Shown piece by piece: positions 1 to 8,031 of a stretch of DNA of 64,000 nt. The position numbers and the translations under genes are program-made. Within the stretch, counting starts at the first letter, position 1, and each line of letters opens with the position of its first letter. The stretch is from JAYQKL01 sp049889415 (lineage in GTDB: Bacteria; Pseudomonadota; Alphaproteobacteria; RS24): positions 41,857 through 105,856 of the forward strand of contig JBMHDL010000009.1 of assembly GCA_049889415.1 (NCBI GenBank), in the 5' to 3' direction. Below the pieces are notes generated by a model, which saw only the letters and a program-made list of their open reading frames with translations, ran no database searches and was not told the origin of the DNA.

Positions 1-204
1 ACTGACTGGCCAGGCCTTTTCCGCCGGCTCAAAGGGTTTGGTCTGTGGTTTTGAAACAATCATCACCACAAAAATGAAAACGGCAGACAAAATGATTTTC
101 GCAGGCAAGCGGGCCGTGCGGGGCAAAAACCCCGTCAAAACACCGAGAATACGCTCAAGGCCGACGATCAGGGTATAAAAAAGTTTTTTGAAAAAATCCA
201 ACAC
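1..204 (-). CDS. N-terminus of probable membrane-fusion/adaptor protein (partial)
   Basis: An open frame runs off the left edge. It begins at a GTG (202-204) preceded by AGGA at a 7-base distance; a TTG follows directly. The visible 68 residues are a short basic start, one hydrophobic membrane segment (around residues 38-50, rich in Ile/Val/Phe) and then a polar stretch ending near 'EKAWPVS'. An N-terminal anchor followed by a segment like this is common in HlyD/RND-type periplasmic adaptor subunits. That assignment is inference from a short stretch; the body of the protein lies outside the window. Confidence 0.45.
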   Translation of the reverse strand, partial: MLDFFKKLFYTLIVGLERILGVLTGFLPRTARLPAKIILSAVFIFVVMIVSKPQTKPFEPAEKAWPVS

Positions 205-267
205 AGCACATTCCTGTTCTTGCTGGTCTATATAACGTTTTTAAGATGGAATCCCAGTCAGATTTTT

Positions 268-870
268 TTAAAAAACAATGTTTTGCCGACGCAAATAAAC
301 TTCCATGCGGCGATCAAAATCCGTACTCAGCCTCTGAATAACAAGAAAGCGTCCGGCATCAAGCTCATTCAGGCTGATGGCGCCCTCGCGGTTCAATACA
401 GCCCGCGCCTCGATCATATTCTCAAGCAGGGTCCCGTTGTGCAGTCTGATCTGAGTCTGGACTTTCAAAATACCCTGCAGGCTCACCTGTTCGGAGTCAA
501 CCAGAAGACCCGGCACTTTGGAACGGTTTTCCGTAATTCCGGCCGCCATCAGGGTGAAGGTCACGCTGATGCCGTCCGGCCCTCCATTGCCCTGGAAGCG
601 TCCCCCGAAAGGCAAACGGTCGCGGACCCAATTTTGGACAATTGAAACAGGGTCTGATGTTGCCCCTTCCGGACGGTTAATGCCCGGCGCATAACGGATT
701 TCAGGCGGCGCCGCCCGCCAATTGAGTTGTGGCAGATGCGCAAAAGTTTGTGTCTGGACAGGCGGGGACGGCGGCGCGATGGTGCAGGCCATGCACACCA
801 GAAGCAGTCCGAGGGCGAGCATCTGTTTTGCATTTTTTTGAACTGCGTCGGTCATGGTCGATAACGGCAT
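268..870 (-). CDS. Putative lipoprotein of unknown function
   Basis: This 200-residue protein has a basic start, a hydrophobic stretch and a lipobox ending in Met-Ala-Cys about 30 residues in, so it is probably an exported lipoprotein. No catalytic motif is recognised. The mature part is polar, with a possible beta-rich domain. I start it at the ATG at 868-870, which has GGAAGGGG 5 bases upstream; a start 12 codons earlier lacks this signal. It lies 45 bases after hslO on the same strand and is probably co-transcribed with it. Function unknown. Confidence 0.7.
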   Translation of the reverse strand: MPLSTMTDAVQKNAKQMLALGLLLVCMACTIAPPSPPVQTQTFAHLPQLNWRAAPPEIRYAPGINRPEGATSDPVSIVQNWVRDRLPFGGRFQGNGGPDGISVTFTLMAAGITENRSKVPGLLVDSEQVSLQGILKVQTQIRLHNGTLLENMIEARAVLNREGAISLNELDAGRFLVIQRLSTDFDRRMEVYLRRQNIVF

Positions 871-915
871 TGCGTCCCCTTCCTGTTCCGGCGCGTGCAC
901 CGGCACTTGTGAAGG

Positions 916-1848
916 TCAGCTTAATGTGACAAAGGCAGACGGGTCAAAAACATATTGTTCACTACAAAATTCACACACAACCTTAATCATACCGTCTTCC
1001 AGCATGTCATGGATTTCCTCATCCGAGAAGGTTTGGATGATGCGTTCAATCCGGTCCTGCGCACAGTTGCAGGCAAAACGAACATTGATTGAGTCGAAAA
1101 CCCGCACACCGTCTTCGTTGAAAAGGCGGAAGGCGAGCATTTCAGGCCCCAATACCGGGTCCAGCAACTCATCCGTTTCGGTCGTTTCGAGCAGGCTCGT
1201 CAGCCGGCGCCAGTCATCCTCAGTGCAGTTTCCAGCGCCTGCGGTCGTTATAGTCGGCAGGTCATCACGCCAGCCCCCCTCCTGTGCGGTTTGCTGTAAC
1301 AAAATCCCGCCGGCACGCCAGACAGCTACACCGTTGGGAGCCTCGGTTTTTTCAGCCGCGAGTTTGAGCCGCGTCTCAATCTGTTCAGACTGTTCAAAAT
1401 ACATATGCGCGGCATCGCTTAAACTGCCCTCAAGCGGCACGACTCCCTGATAATTTTCCATATCCGCGCCCTGATCTACGGTAAAGGCGATGTGACCCCT
1501 GCCCATCAGAATGTGCTGACTGGGGTTTTTTCCGTACATGGACAGCTTGTCCTGATCAATTTTCGCATAGGCGCGGATTTCACCGCTGGTCTGCATATCG
1601 CAGATTAGCATCGGCACCGGCCCGTCGCTTTGGGTCTGGACGACAAAGCGACCGTCAAATTTCAGGGATGAGCCGAGCATGACTGTCAGCACCATGGCCT
1701 GGGCCAGAAGCTGGGCGACCGGTTCCGGATAATCATGGCGCGAAAGTATCGTGTCGATTTCTCCGCCAAGTCTGACGATGCGCCCCTGTACATCCAGCCC
1801 TTCAATCTTGAAAGGCATGGCGGAATTATCGGAAATTGTCTGGGTCAT
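916..1848 (-). CDS. hslO: Hsp33 redox-regulated chaperone
   Basis: 310 residues, the usual length for Hsp33. The C-terminal zinc redox switch is visible as Cys-Asn-Cys and, about 30 residues later, Cys-Glu-Phe-Cys. Under oxidative stress the four cysteines release zinc and form disulfides, turning the cytosolic protein into an ATP-independent holdase. It is last of the argD-argF-hslO run, 34 bases after argF, an arrangement common in alphaproteobacteria. The start ATG is the first plausible one. Confidence 0.95.
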   Translation of the reverse strand: MTQTISDNSAMPFKIEGLDVQGRIVRLGGEIDTILSRHDYPEPVAQLLAQAMVLTVMLGSSLKFDGRFVVQTQSDGPVPMLICDMQTSGEIRAYAKIDQDKLSMYGKNPSQHILMGRGHIAFTVDQGADMENYQGVVPLEGSLSDAAHMYFEQSEQIETRLKLAAEKTEAPNGVAVWRAGGILLQQTAQEGGWRDDLPTITTAGAGNCTEDDWRRLTSLLETTETDELLDPVLGPEMLAFRLFNEDGVRVFDSINVRFACNCAQDRIERIIQTFSDEEIHDMLEDGMIKVVCEFCSEQYVFDPSAFVTLS

Positions 1849-1882
1849 GCACTTACTTTACCGTCTTCAGGATTGATCGTTG

Positions 1883-2821
1883 TCAGGCTCTGCCGAGACA
1901 CCAGTTCAAAATAGCTTTTTGGGCATGGTTACGGTTCGCCGCCTCGTCAAAAACCACTGATGCCGGGCCATCAATCACATCCGCTGTGACCTCATTGCCC
2001 CGATATGCCGGCAGGCAATGCATGAAAATGGCGTCATCACCCAAATCCATCAACTCCCGTGTTACCTGATAAGGCGCGAATGCTTCGGCCCGTTTTGCCG
2101 CCGTTTCAGGGTCATCCGACATGGATACCCAGCAATCCGCATTGATTGCCGACGCACCGCGGGCAGCCGCTGCGGCATCTGAGTCCACCGTAATTTTGGC
2201 GCCTTTGGACACCGCCCAGTCAACCACGTCTTCCGGTGGCCGAAACGCATCCGCCACCGCCAGGTGCAGTTCGAACCCCAACAGGGCCGCCGCATGCACC
2301 CAGGAAACGGCCACATTATTGCCGTCTCCCATCCAAGCGATTTTATGCCCCTCAATCGGCCCGCGATGCTCCTCAAACGTCATGATGTCGGCGATGATCT
2401 GACAGGGATGGGAAAACGCCGTCAATCCGTTAATGACCGGAATGGAAGCATATTTCGCCAGTTCCAGAATGTTTTCATGCGGCCCGGTCCGCACCATCAT
2501 GGCATCCACATAACCTGACAAAACCTGCGCCGTATCCGACAAAGGCTCGCCACGTCCCAACTGCATATCGCTTTGATTCAGCACGAGGCTTTGTCCGCCC
2601 AGCTGACGCATCGCGAGGTCAAAGGATACCCGCGTCCGCGTTGACGGCTTGTCAAAAACCATGGCCAGCAGGTGACCCTGCAACGGCGCGTCTGCATCAA
2701 CAGCACCATGAGGCCATCCGGCACGTTTTTTCTTACGGGCATGCGCCGCATCCAGAATGCCTCTGACATCCTGCGGGCTGAGATCCGACAAATCCAGAAA
2801 ATGTCTGATAGTATCCGTCAT
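1883..2821 (-). CDS. argF: Ornithine carbamoyltransferase
   Basis: 312 residues. It transfers the carbamoyl group of carbamoyl phosphate to ornithine, giving citrulline, in cytosolic arginine synthesis. The carbamoyl-phosphate motif Ser-Thr-Arg-Thr-Arg is near residue 60, and the ornithine-site motif His-Cys-Leu-Pro-Ala is near residue 265. Its ATG overlaps the argD stop as ATGA, so the two are translationally coupled. argD is upstream and hslO downstream, with argB in the same window at 30.9 kb. Confidence 0.96.
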   Translation of the reverse strand: MTDTIRHFLDLSDLSPQDVRGILDAAHARKKKRAGWPHGAVDADAPLQGHLLAMVFDKPSTRTRVSFDLAMRQLGGQSLVLNQSDMQLGRGEPLSDTAQVLSGYVDAMMVRTGPHENILELAKYASIPVINGLTAFSHPCQIIADIMTFEEHRGPIEGHKIAWMGDGNNVAVSWVHAAALLGFELHLAVADAFRPPEDVVDWAVSKGAKITVDSDAAAAARGASAINADCWVSMSDDPETAAKRAEAFAPYQVTRELMDLGDDAIFMHCLPAYRGNEVTADVIDGPASVVFDEAANRNHAQKAILNWCLGRA

Positions 2822-4020
2822 TGGCTTTGGTCCCTGTCAGTGACGGCCTGCAGCTTCATGCACGCCGCTTCAAGTGATGCCAGAGCGGCCTCAACATCCG
2901 CATCCGTTATGGTAAGCGGCGGAATCAGACGGACGACATTGTCTCCGGCCCCGACCGTCAATAATTTTGCCTCTCGCAGGGCGGCAACCATGTCACTGTT
3001 GAGCGGCACGGTTTTCACCCCAAGCATCAGGCCTTCCCCGCGGATTTCAGCAATAATGTCGGGAAATCTGTCTTTCAAACCCGCAAGTTTCTGCTTTAAG
3101 AGCAGGCCGAGCCGCTCGACTTCCGCGAGAAACCCCTCATCGGAGACAATGTCGAGGACTTTCGCACCGACTGCCACAGCCAGCGGATTACCGCCATAAG
3201 TTGAGCCATGCGTGCCTGGCACCATGCCACTAGCGGCCCGCTCGGTTGCGAGAAACGCCCCAAGCGGGAAGCCCCCGCCAATGCCTTTGGCCACCGCCAT
3301 GATATCCGGGCTGATGCCGGCCCATTCATGAGCAAACAACCGTCCCGTCCGCCCGACACCGCACTGGACCTCATCGACAATCAGCAACAGATCATGTTTG
3401 TCGCACAACGCCCGCAGTCCCCGCAGAAACTCTGTCGGAACCGGCATGATACCGCCTTCACCCTGCACCGGCTCAATCAGGATTGCGGCGGTCTGGGGTC
3501 CGACGGCCTGCTCGACCAAGTCAAGATCAAAGCCGTTCAGTTGCGTGAAGCCCTTCGGAACCGGTCCAAAGCCATCCAGATAGGCCTGATTGCCGGCCGC
3601 CGCCAGCGTCACCATGGTCCGGCCATGGAATGCGCCGGTGAAGGTCAGAATTTCATAGCGTTCAGCATCCCCTTTTGCGGCGAAATATTTGCGGGCTGTT
3701 TTTATGGCCCCTTCCATCGCTTCCGCACCGGAATTGCAGAAAAAGACCTGATCCGCGAAGGTCAGAGCACAAAGCCGGTCAGACAGACTCTCTTGCCCCG
3801 GGATTGTATAGAGGTTGGAGGTGTGCCAAAGCCTGTTGGCCTGCTCCGTGAGAGCCGCAATCAGGCCCTGATGGCTATGCCCCAGGGCATTAACCGCAAT
3901 CCCGGAGGCAAAATCGAGATAAGCCTCACCGCTCTCGGTGAACAGCCACGCGCCCTCACCCCGCTCAAACGCCAGCGGCGACCGGTTGTAGGTTGGCATG
4001 ACGTGGCTTTTATCACCCAT
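2818..4020 (-). CDS. argD: Acetylornithine aminotransferase
   Basis: About 400 residues, class-III PLP aminotransferase. It makes N-acetylornithine from N-acetylglutamate semialdehyde; many homologues also act on succinyldiaminopimelate, which would serve the dapD/dapE lysine route present here. Visible signatures are a Gly-Ala-Phe-His-Gly-Arg cofactor loop, 'LLIVDEVQCGVGRTG' and the PLP lysine in 'VAKGIGGG'. I start at the ATG at 4018-4020, which has AAGGTG upstream and gives the family's normal N-terminus; the open frame extends 28 codons further without support. First gene of the argD-argF-hslO operon. Confidence 0.93.
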   Translation of the reverse strand: MGDKSHVMPTYNRSPLAFERGEGAWLFTESGEAYLDFASGIAVNALGHSHQGLIAALTEQANRLWHTSNLYTIPGQESLSDRLCALTFADQVFFCNSGAEAMEGAIKTARKYFAAKGDAERYEILTFTGAFHGRTMVTLAAAGNQAYLDGFGPVPKGFTQLNGFDLDLVEQAVGPQTAAILIEPVQGEGGIMPVPTEFLRGLRALCDKHDLLLIVDEVQCGVGRTGRLFAHEWAGISPDIMAVAKGIGGGFPLGAFLATERAASGMVPGTHGSTYGGNPLAVAVGAKVLDIVSDEGFLAEVERLGLLLKQKLAGLKDRFPDIIAEIRGEGLMLGVKTVPLNSDMVAALREAKLLTVGAGDNVVRLIPPLTITDADVEAALASLEAACMKLQAVTDRDQSQ

Positions 4021-4113
4021 GGAACACCTTAATGGCGGCCTGCGCATACCGACCGCTGCAAAAAAATAAAAAGCCGCCCAATCACTCAATGTGTCTGGCG
4101 GCAACCAGACTGG

Positions 4114-4143
4114 ATTATCCTATTATGCAGTGTGTTTTGTCAA
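4114..4143 (-). promoter_or_regulatory. Sigma-70-type promoter of argD-argF-hslO
   Basis: On the minus strand TTGACA (plus 4138-4143) is followed after 18 bases by GATAAT (plus 4114-4119), about 95 bases before the argD start. The -35 is perfect and the -10 matches at five of six positions. Confidence 0.6.
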
Positions 4144-4164
4144 TGTCTTAACACGCACCCGGGC

Positions 4165-5016
4165 TCAGCTTTTAATGCGGTAACCTTTGCGCAGCACATG
4201 CAAATTAATCATCCAGAACATGACATTCAAGAAGACCATAAGCCCCATGCCGACCGCAATATCACCCTCGGCATGGCCGGTAAACCCATACCGAAATCCA
4301 TCAATGATATAAAAAAACGGGTTGAATTGTGAGATCAGCTGAAACGTCTCCGGCAATTGCTTGATGGAATAAAACGTTCCCGACAAAAAAGCCAGCGGCG
4401 TGATGATGAAGTTCATAATGGCCTGCATATGGTCAAATTTTTCAGACCAAATGCCTGCAATGGTACCGATTTGCGCCATGAACAAAGACCCCGTCACAGC
4501 GAAAAAGAAAACCGCCCAAACCTGCTCATACAGAAAATCAACAAAATAAATCATGCCCAAATAAGTACCGAAGCCGACCACAAGGCCGCGTGTCAGACCG
4601 CCCAGCGCCAAAGCCAGATTCATTTCCATCGGCGAAAGCGGCGGCATCAGAATATCGACAATATTCCCCATCACCTTGCCCGCCAAAAGTGACGAAGAAG
4701 GATTGGAGAAAGCGTTTTGCAACATGGTCATGATAATCAGCCCCGGCGCCAGAAAACTGATGAAGGGCACCCCGTTGACATCCGGACGAAATTTTCCCAA
4801 AGCCAATGCAAACACGGTCAAAAACAACAGTGTCGTAATGACCGGCGCAACCACCGTCTGGGTCATGACTTTCCAAAACCGCTGGACTTCCTTGATGTAG
4901 AGAGTCCAGACGCCAATGACATTCAGCCGCCCAAAGCGGCGGACGCCCAATCCATGCCATTCGTTTTCATTCGCGCTTTGCGCGTTAAGGGAGTTGTTAT
5001 GTGACGTGTCTGACAT
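4165..5016 (-). CDS. ABC-2 type transporter permease
   Basis: About 283 residues with six hydrophobic segments and the ABC-2 permease pattern ('FLAPGLIIMTMLQNAFSN' region, then a segment ending in a 'PLAFLSGTFY' loop, then 'FNPFFYIIDGFRYG'). Such permeases pair with a separate ATPase to export drugs, lipids or polysaccharide. No ATPase gene is adjacent: upstream is the divergent gcrA, downstream is argD. The substrate cannot be read. I start at the ATG at 5014-5016; the longer frame would need a TTG. Confidence 0.85.
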   Translation of the reverse strand: MSDTSHNNSLNAQSANENEWHGLGVRRFGRLNVIGVWTLYIKEVQRFWKVMTQTVVAPVITTLLFLTVFALALGKFRPDVNGVPFISFLAPGLIIMTMLQNAFSNPSSSLLAGKVMGNIVDILMPPLSPMEMNLALALGGLTRGLVVGFGTYLGMIYFVDFLYEQVWAVFFFAVTGSLFMAQIGTIAGIWSEKFDHMQAIMNFIITPLAFLSGTFYSIKQLPETFQLISQFNPFFYIIDGFRYGFTGHAEGDIAVGMGLMVFLNVMFWMINLHVLRKGYRIKS

Positions 5017-5141
5017 GTGAAACCTGATGAAATCGGCGGGGTGTGACAAAAGTAGAGTTTTTTCGCCCTGCAGGCAAGCCCCGCAAAATCATCCCAAAAT
5101 TACTGAAGGCGCCGGAAAACGCCTGTGCCGCAGTAATTCTC

Positions 5142-5150
5142 TGTGGATAA
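5142..5150 (-). promoter_or_regulatory. Perfect DnaA box upstream of gcrA
   Basis: TGTGGATAA on the plus strand is the exact complement of the DnaA box TTATCCACA. It lies about 100 bases before the gcrA start. In Caulobacter DnaA is known to activate gcrA, so a functional site is plausible; this remains inference here. Confidence 0.6.
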
Positions 5151-5205
5151 GCGGCCAAATGGTGTTGAAATCCACATTACATTTAGTAGGTTCGAAACAG
5201 AGGCA

Positions 5206-5236
5206 CCACAACATATTGTGGCCGTAATACTGACTC
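5206..5236 (+). promoter_or_regulatory. gcrA promoter region: palindrome and GANTC site
   Basis: CCACAA-CATA-TTGTGG (5206-5221) is a perfect inverted repeat with a 4-base centre, ending about 30 bases before the gcrA start. GACTC (5232-5236), a GANTC target of the CcrM methyltransferase, lies between it and the ribosome-binding site GGGAG. GcrA is known to act at CcrM-methylated GANTC promoters, so methylation-sensitive autoregulation is possible. I did not find a convincing -35/-10 pair. Confidence 0.45.
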
Positions 5237-5251
5237 TTTGGGAGATATATG

Positions 5252-5737
5252 ATGGCTTGGACTGAAGATCGCGTTGAAATGCTCAAAAAATTATGGACGG
5301 AGGGCCTGAGTGCCAGCCAGATCGCCCGTCAAATGGGCGGGGTTACCCGCAACGCAGTCATCGGCAAGGTTCACCGTTTGGGACTGTCCGGCCGCGCCAC
5401 ACCCGCCCGTGTTACAACAGCCAAAATCAACTCGGCCGCGACCGCCGGCCAACCCAGCCAGCCGTCAATAGCAGCGACGAATCTGTCCTACAAAGAAGAC
5501 GACACACTGCAGAACATTGAGACACCCGCCGAGCCGGAACCGATCTTGTCGAAAGAGGAACGCGCTAGTGTGCTCAATCTTACCGAACATACCTGCAAAT
5601 GGCCGGTCGGAGACCCGGGGACAAAGAATTTTCATTTTTGCGGTGCCCGCAGCAAAGCCAACAACCCCTATTGCGAGACCCATGCCGCGCAGGCTTACCA
5701 ACCGACCGAACGACGCCGCAAATCCAAGGCCGGCTGA
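5252..5737 (+). CDS. gcrA: GcrA cell-cycle regulator
   Basis: 161 residues. The N-terminus (Met-Ala-Trp-Thr-Glu-Asp-Arg, then 'LWTEGLSASQIARQMGGV' and 'RNAVIGKVHRLGL') is the GcrA helix-turn-helix. The C-terminus carries a Cys/His cluster ('CKWPVGDP', 'FHFCG', 'YCETH') typical of the family. GcrA binds sigma-70 RNA polymerase and activates promoters with methylated GANTC sites. Two ATGs are adjacent; I choose the second, which sits 7 bases from GGAG and gives the family's usual start. A terminator follows at 5782. Confidence 0.95.
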   Translation: MAWTEDRVEMLKKLWTEGLSASQIARQMGGVTRNAVIGKVHRLGLSGRATPARVTTAKINSAATAGQPSQPSIAATNLSYKEDDTLQNIETPAEPEPILSKEERASVLNLTEHTCKWPVGDPGTKNFHFCGARSKANNPYCETHAAQAYQPTERRRKSKAG

Positions 5738-5781
5738 ACCAAATTAAGACTGGTCAAACAGCACCCCCGGTTTTACTCTCA

Positions 5782-5814
5782 AATCTGCTGCACACGTCTG
5801 CGGCAGATTTTTTT
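5782..5814 (+). terminator. Rho-independent terminator after gcrA
   Basis: AATCTGCTGC and GCGGCAGATT pair over 10 bases (one G-T) around an 8-base loop and run straight into seven T residues. It stands 45 bases after the gcrA stop and just before the SDR ribosome-binding site. Confidence 0.8.
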
Positions 5815-5824
5815 GGGGGTATCC

Positions 5825-6640
5825 ATGACGAATTTGAACGGCAAACTTTTCTTCATCACCGGCGCCGGAGACGGCATCGGCAAACAGACCGCATTGTTGG
5901 CCGCCCGCAAAGGGGCTCAGGTCATTGCTACTGACATTCATGCAGACAGTGCCATGGCCACCGCCGCCGAAATTTCAGCAACCGGCCAGAAAGCCCATGG
6001 ATACGGACTTGATGTGACAGACCGCGAGGGGTTTTTTGAACTGGCTGACAAAGTCAGGGCGCAACACGGACCGGTTGACATATTGATGAACAATGCCGGC
6101 GTGACAGTTTATGCCTCTGCCGACAAAATGACCCAGGAAGAGCTGGACTGGGTCATGGGCATCAATTTTTTTGGTACCGTCACCGGCTGCAATGCCTTCC
6201 TGCCGCAAATGATGGAACAAGGCAGCGGGCATATCATTAATGTGTCAAGCATTTTGGGGTTGATCGGGCTGCCCAATCAGGCCGGATATTGTGCCAGCAA
6301 ATTCGCCGTGCTGGGGTACAGCGAATCCCTGCGGCTGGAAATGGCGGATCACAACATCGCCGTCACCGTTGTTCACCCCGGCGGCGTCACCACGCGGATT
6401 GCCGAACGGGCCCGCATCATGCAGACAGAGGATGCCGAAGCCCTGCAAAAAAAGCTGGCAGAAGACTTTGCTCAAATGACCATAACATCGCCTGAAAAGG
6501 CGGCTGAAATCATTTTGCGGGCTGTCGAGAAGCAAAAAGCCAAATGTCTTGTCGGTCCGGATGCAAAAGTTGTGGACTGGACTAAGCGCCTGACGCCTGT
6601 CGGATATAGTGGTCTCATCAACCGCATGTTCAAGGTCTGA
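5825..6640 (+). CDS. Short-chain dehydrogenase/reductase
   Basis: 271 residues, classical SDR fold. The cofactor loop TGxxxGxG is near residues 11-18 ('TGAGDGIG'), Asn-Asn-Ala-Gly lies near 85-90, the catalytic Ser is in 'INVSSILG', and Tyr-x3-Lys is seen as 'YCASK' near 155. The Asp after the second strand ('ATDIH') suggests NAD over NADP. The substrate is not identifiable. I start at the ATG at 5825, 5 bases after GGGGGT; a TTG four codons earlier is less likely. It stands alone between the gcrA terminator and an iron-type operator. Confidence 0.9.
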   Translation: MTNLNGKLFFITGAGDGIGKQTALLAARKGAQVIATDIHADSAMATAAEISATGQKAHGYGLDVTDREGFFELADKVRAQHGPVDILMNNAGVTVYASADKMTQEELDWVMGINFFGTVTGCNAFLPQMMEQGSGHIINVSSILGLIGLPNQAGYCASKFAVLGYSESLRLEMADHNIAVTVVHPGGVTTRIAERARIMQTEDAEALQKKLAEDFAQMTITSPEKAAEIILRAVEKQKAKCLVGPDAKVVDWTKRLTPVGYSGLINRMFKV

Positions 6641-6662
6641 CCTCTTCGAACAGGATCATTTC

Positions 6663-6714
6663 TTGACACGGGCTTCCGTATTGCTTAATGATTGCCATTC
6701 GTTATTGCGAATGG
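6663..6714 (+). promoter_or_regulatory. Promoter with palindromic iron-regulator-like operator
   Basis: TTGACA (6663-6668) and TAATGA (6686-6691, 17-base gap) form a likely promoter. Directly downstream CCATTCG-ttattg-CGAATGG (6695-6714) is a perfect 7-base inverted repeat, continued by GGTTATCACTATC, which resembles Fur-family boxes. Since the next gene looks like a ferric-iron binding protein, Fur/Irr-type control is the simplest reading. Confidence 0.5.
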
Positions 6715-6739
6715 TTATCACTATCAATAAGGGCGGGGC

Positions 6740-7810
6740 ATGGGTGTCAAGCTTTCCAAAACCAGCTATCTGACCGCATCAGCCATTTTTCTCTTGGCCG
6801 CACTTGCCGCCTTGCGTCTTGGAGCCACGGACAAGACTGCGGAAAAAACCGCAAATGCACCCGCAACCGTCAATATCTTCTCATACCGCCAACCATTTTT
6901 AATCGAGCCGTTGTTTGATGAGTTTACAGACCAGACCGGCATACAGGTCAAAACCGTATTTGCCAGCAAAGGTCTAATCGAACGGGTGGCCTTGGAAGGC
7001 GAGCGCAGCCCGGTGGATGTCGTGCTGACCAAAAATTTTCATCACATGGAACGCGCCGGCAAAACCATTGCACAACCCGTGAAATCTGATGTTTTGACGG
7101 CCCACATCCCGCCGGCACTGCGCGACATGGAAAACCATTGGTTTGCTTTGACCCAACGCGCACGGGTCCTGTTTGTTTCAAAAGAGCGCGTTTCTGAAAC
7201 CCGGATCAGCTATGAGTCTCTGGCAGATCCGAAATGGCGCGGGCGCTTGTGCATGCGCTCCGGCCAGCATCCCTATAATCTGAGCCTGTTCGCCGCCCTG
7301 TTGACCCATTATGGCGAAGACTGGACACAGAACTGGCTTGAAGGCGTCAAAGCCAATCTTGCAAGCAGGCCGGCCGGCAATGACCGCGCTCAGGTCAAAC
7401 AAGTCTTTGCCGGCAAATGTGATGTGGCCCTCGCCAACACCTATTATATGGGCAAAATGCTCGACAACACCCAAAAACCTGAACAAAAGGAATGGGCCGA
7501 TACCGTGCGCCTTGTTTTCCCGACAGGTCAGGGATTTGGAACGCATGTGAACGTCTCCGGCATGATCATGACCAAACATGCCCCAAATCCTGAAGCCGCC
7601 AGAAAATTCATGGAATTCATGGTGTCTGAAAAAGCACAAAAAATATATGCAGAGACCAATTATGAATACCCAGCCCGTAAATCCGTGGCGGCCGGCGCGT
7701 TGGTGGCTGGCTGGGGGGACCTGCAAGCCGATACAACGCCTTTATCAAAAATCGCCGAGAATTATGAAAAAGCTAGTCTGCTGATCGACAGAGTCGGCTT
7801 TGATGATTAA
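6740..7810 (+). CDS. Ferric-iron-type ABC transporter substrate-binding protein
   Basis: 356 residues with an N-terminal hydrophobic export segment (about residues 12-29). The order 'VNIFSYRQP', 'LFDEFTDQTGIQVK', 'ADPKWRGRLCMRS', 'CDVALANTYYMGKM', 'VNVSGMIMTKHAPNPEAA' matches the FutA/IdiA/FbpA family of periplasmic Fe3+ binders; Tyr-Tyr in the fourth motif are the usual iron ligands. No permease or ATPase gene is adjacent, so it must work with a transporter encoded elsewhere. The upstream operator fits iron control. Confidence 0.85.
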   Translation: MGVKLSKTSYLTASAIFLLAALAALRLGATDKTAEKTANAPATVNIFSYRQPFLIEPLFDEFTDQTGIQVKTVFASKGLIERVALEGERSPVDVVLTKNFHHMERAGKTIAQPVKSDVLTAHIPPALRDMENHWFALTQRARVLFVSKERVSETRISYESLADPKWRGRLCMRSGQHPYNLSLFAALLTHYGEDWTQNWLEGVKANLASRPAGNDRAQVKQVFAGKCDVALANTYYMGKMLDNTQKPEQKEWADTVRLVFPTGQGFGTHVNVSGMIMTKHAPNPEAARKFMEFMVSEKAQKIYAETNYEYPARKSVAAGALVAGWGDLQADTTPLSKIAENYEKASLLIDRVGFDD

Positions 7811-7868
7811 TCAGAATATTATATGCCTATTTATTAATCATAATTATAGTATGATTAATATTTAATCA
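7804..7868. repeat. Cluster of TGATTAAT inverted repeats
   Basis: Within 65 bases the 7-8-mer TGATTAA(T)/ATTAATCA occurs five times: a perfect palindrome TGATTAATCA at 7804-7813 (over the stop of the preceding gene), ATTAATCATA (7833-7842) facing TATGATTAAT (7850-7859) around 7 bases, and TGATTAA (7852-7858) facing TTAATCA (7862-7868). The block is nearly pure A/T and has no terminator-like GC stem or T tract. It could be a binding array for a regulator or a bent-DNA protein. Confidence 0.5.
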
Positions 7869-7875
7869 TTATTTT

Positions 7876-7892
7876 TGCACCGAACTGTTTCA
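7876..7892 (+). promoter_or_regulatory. NtrC-like enhancer half-match
   Basis: TGCACC-GAACT-GTTTCA has the layout of an NtrC site (TGCACC-N5-GGTGCA). The left half is perfect and the right half matches at four of six bases. It stands about 90 bases before the sigma-54 promoter, the normal position for an NtrC enhancer. A second symmetric element (TTTTTGC-N7-GCAAAAA) follows at about 7896-7916. Confidence 0.4.
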
Positions 7893-7964
7893 AATTTTTG
7901 CCATAGTAGCAAAAAATTTAAATTTTTCATTTGATTTCAATATTTTATGTGTTTTTTGAATTTT

Positions 7965-7981
7965 TTGGCACGCATATTGTA
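7965..7981 (+). promoter_or_regulatory. Sigma-54 promoter of the porin-glnK-amtB unit
   Basis: TTGGCACGCATATTGTA matches the sigma-54 consensus TTGGCACG-N4-TTGCW except that the -12 GC reads GT. Start of transcription would fall near 7992, 40 bases before the porin ATG. Known glnK-amtB operons are commonly RpoN/NtrC dependent, which supports the call. Confidence 0.65.
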
Positions 7982-8031
7982 ATGATTGGGCGGTTAACGT
8001 TTTTCTAAGTGTAATAAGAAAGGACCTACCG

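Noticed and set aside
7833..7859. A/T-only hairpin as a terminator
   Set aside because: The stem has almost no G or C and no T tract follows; a protein-binding array is a better reading.
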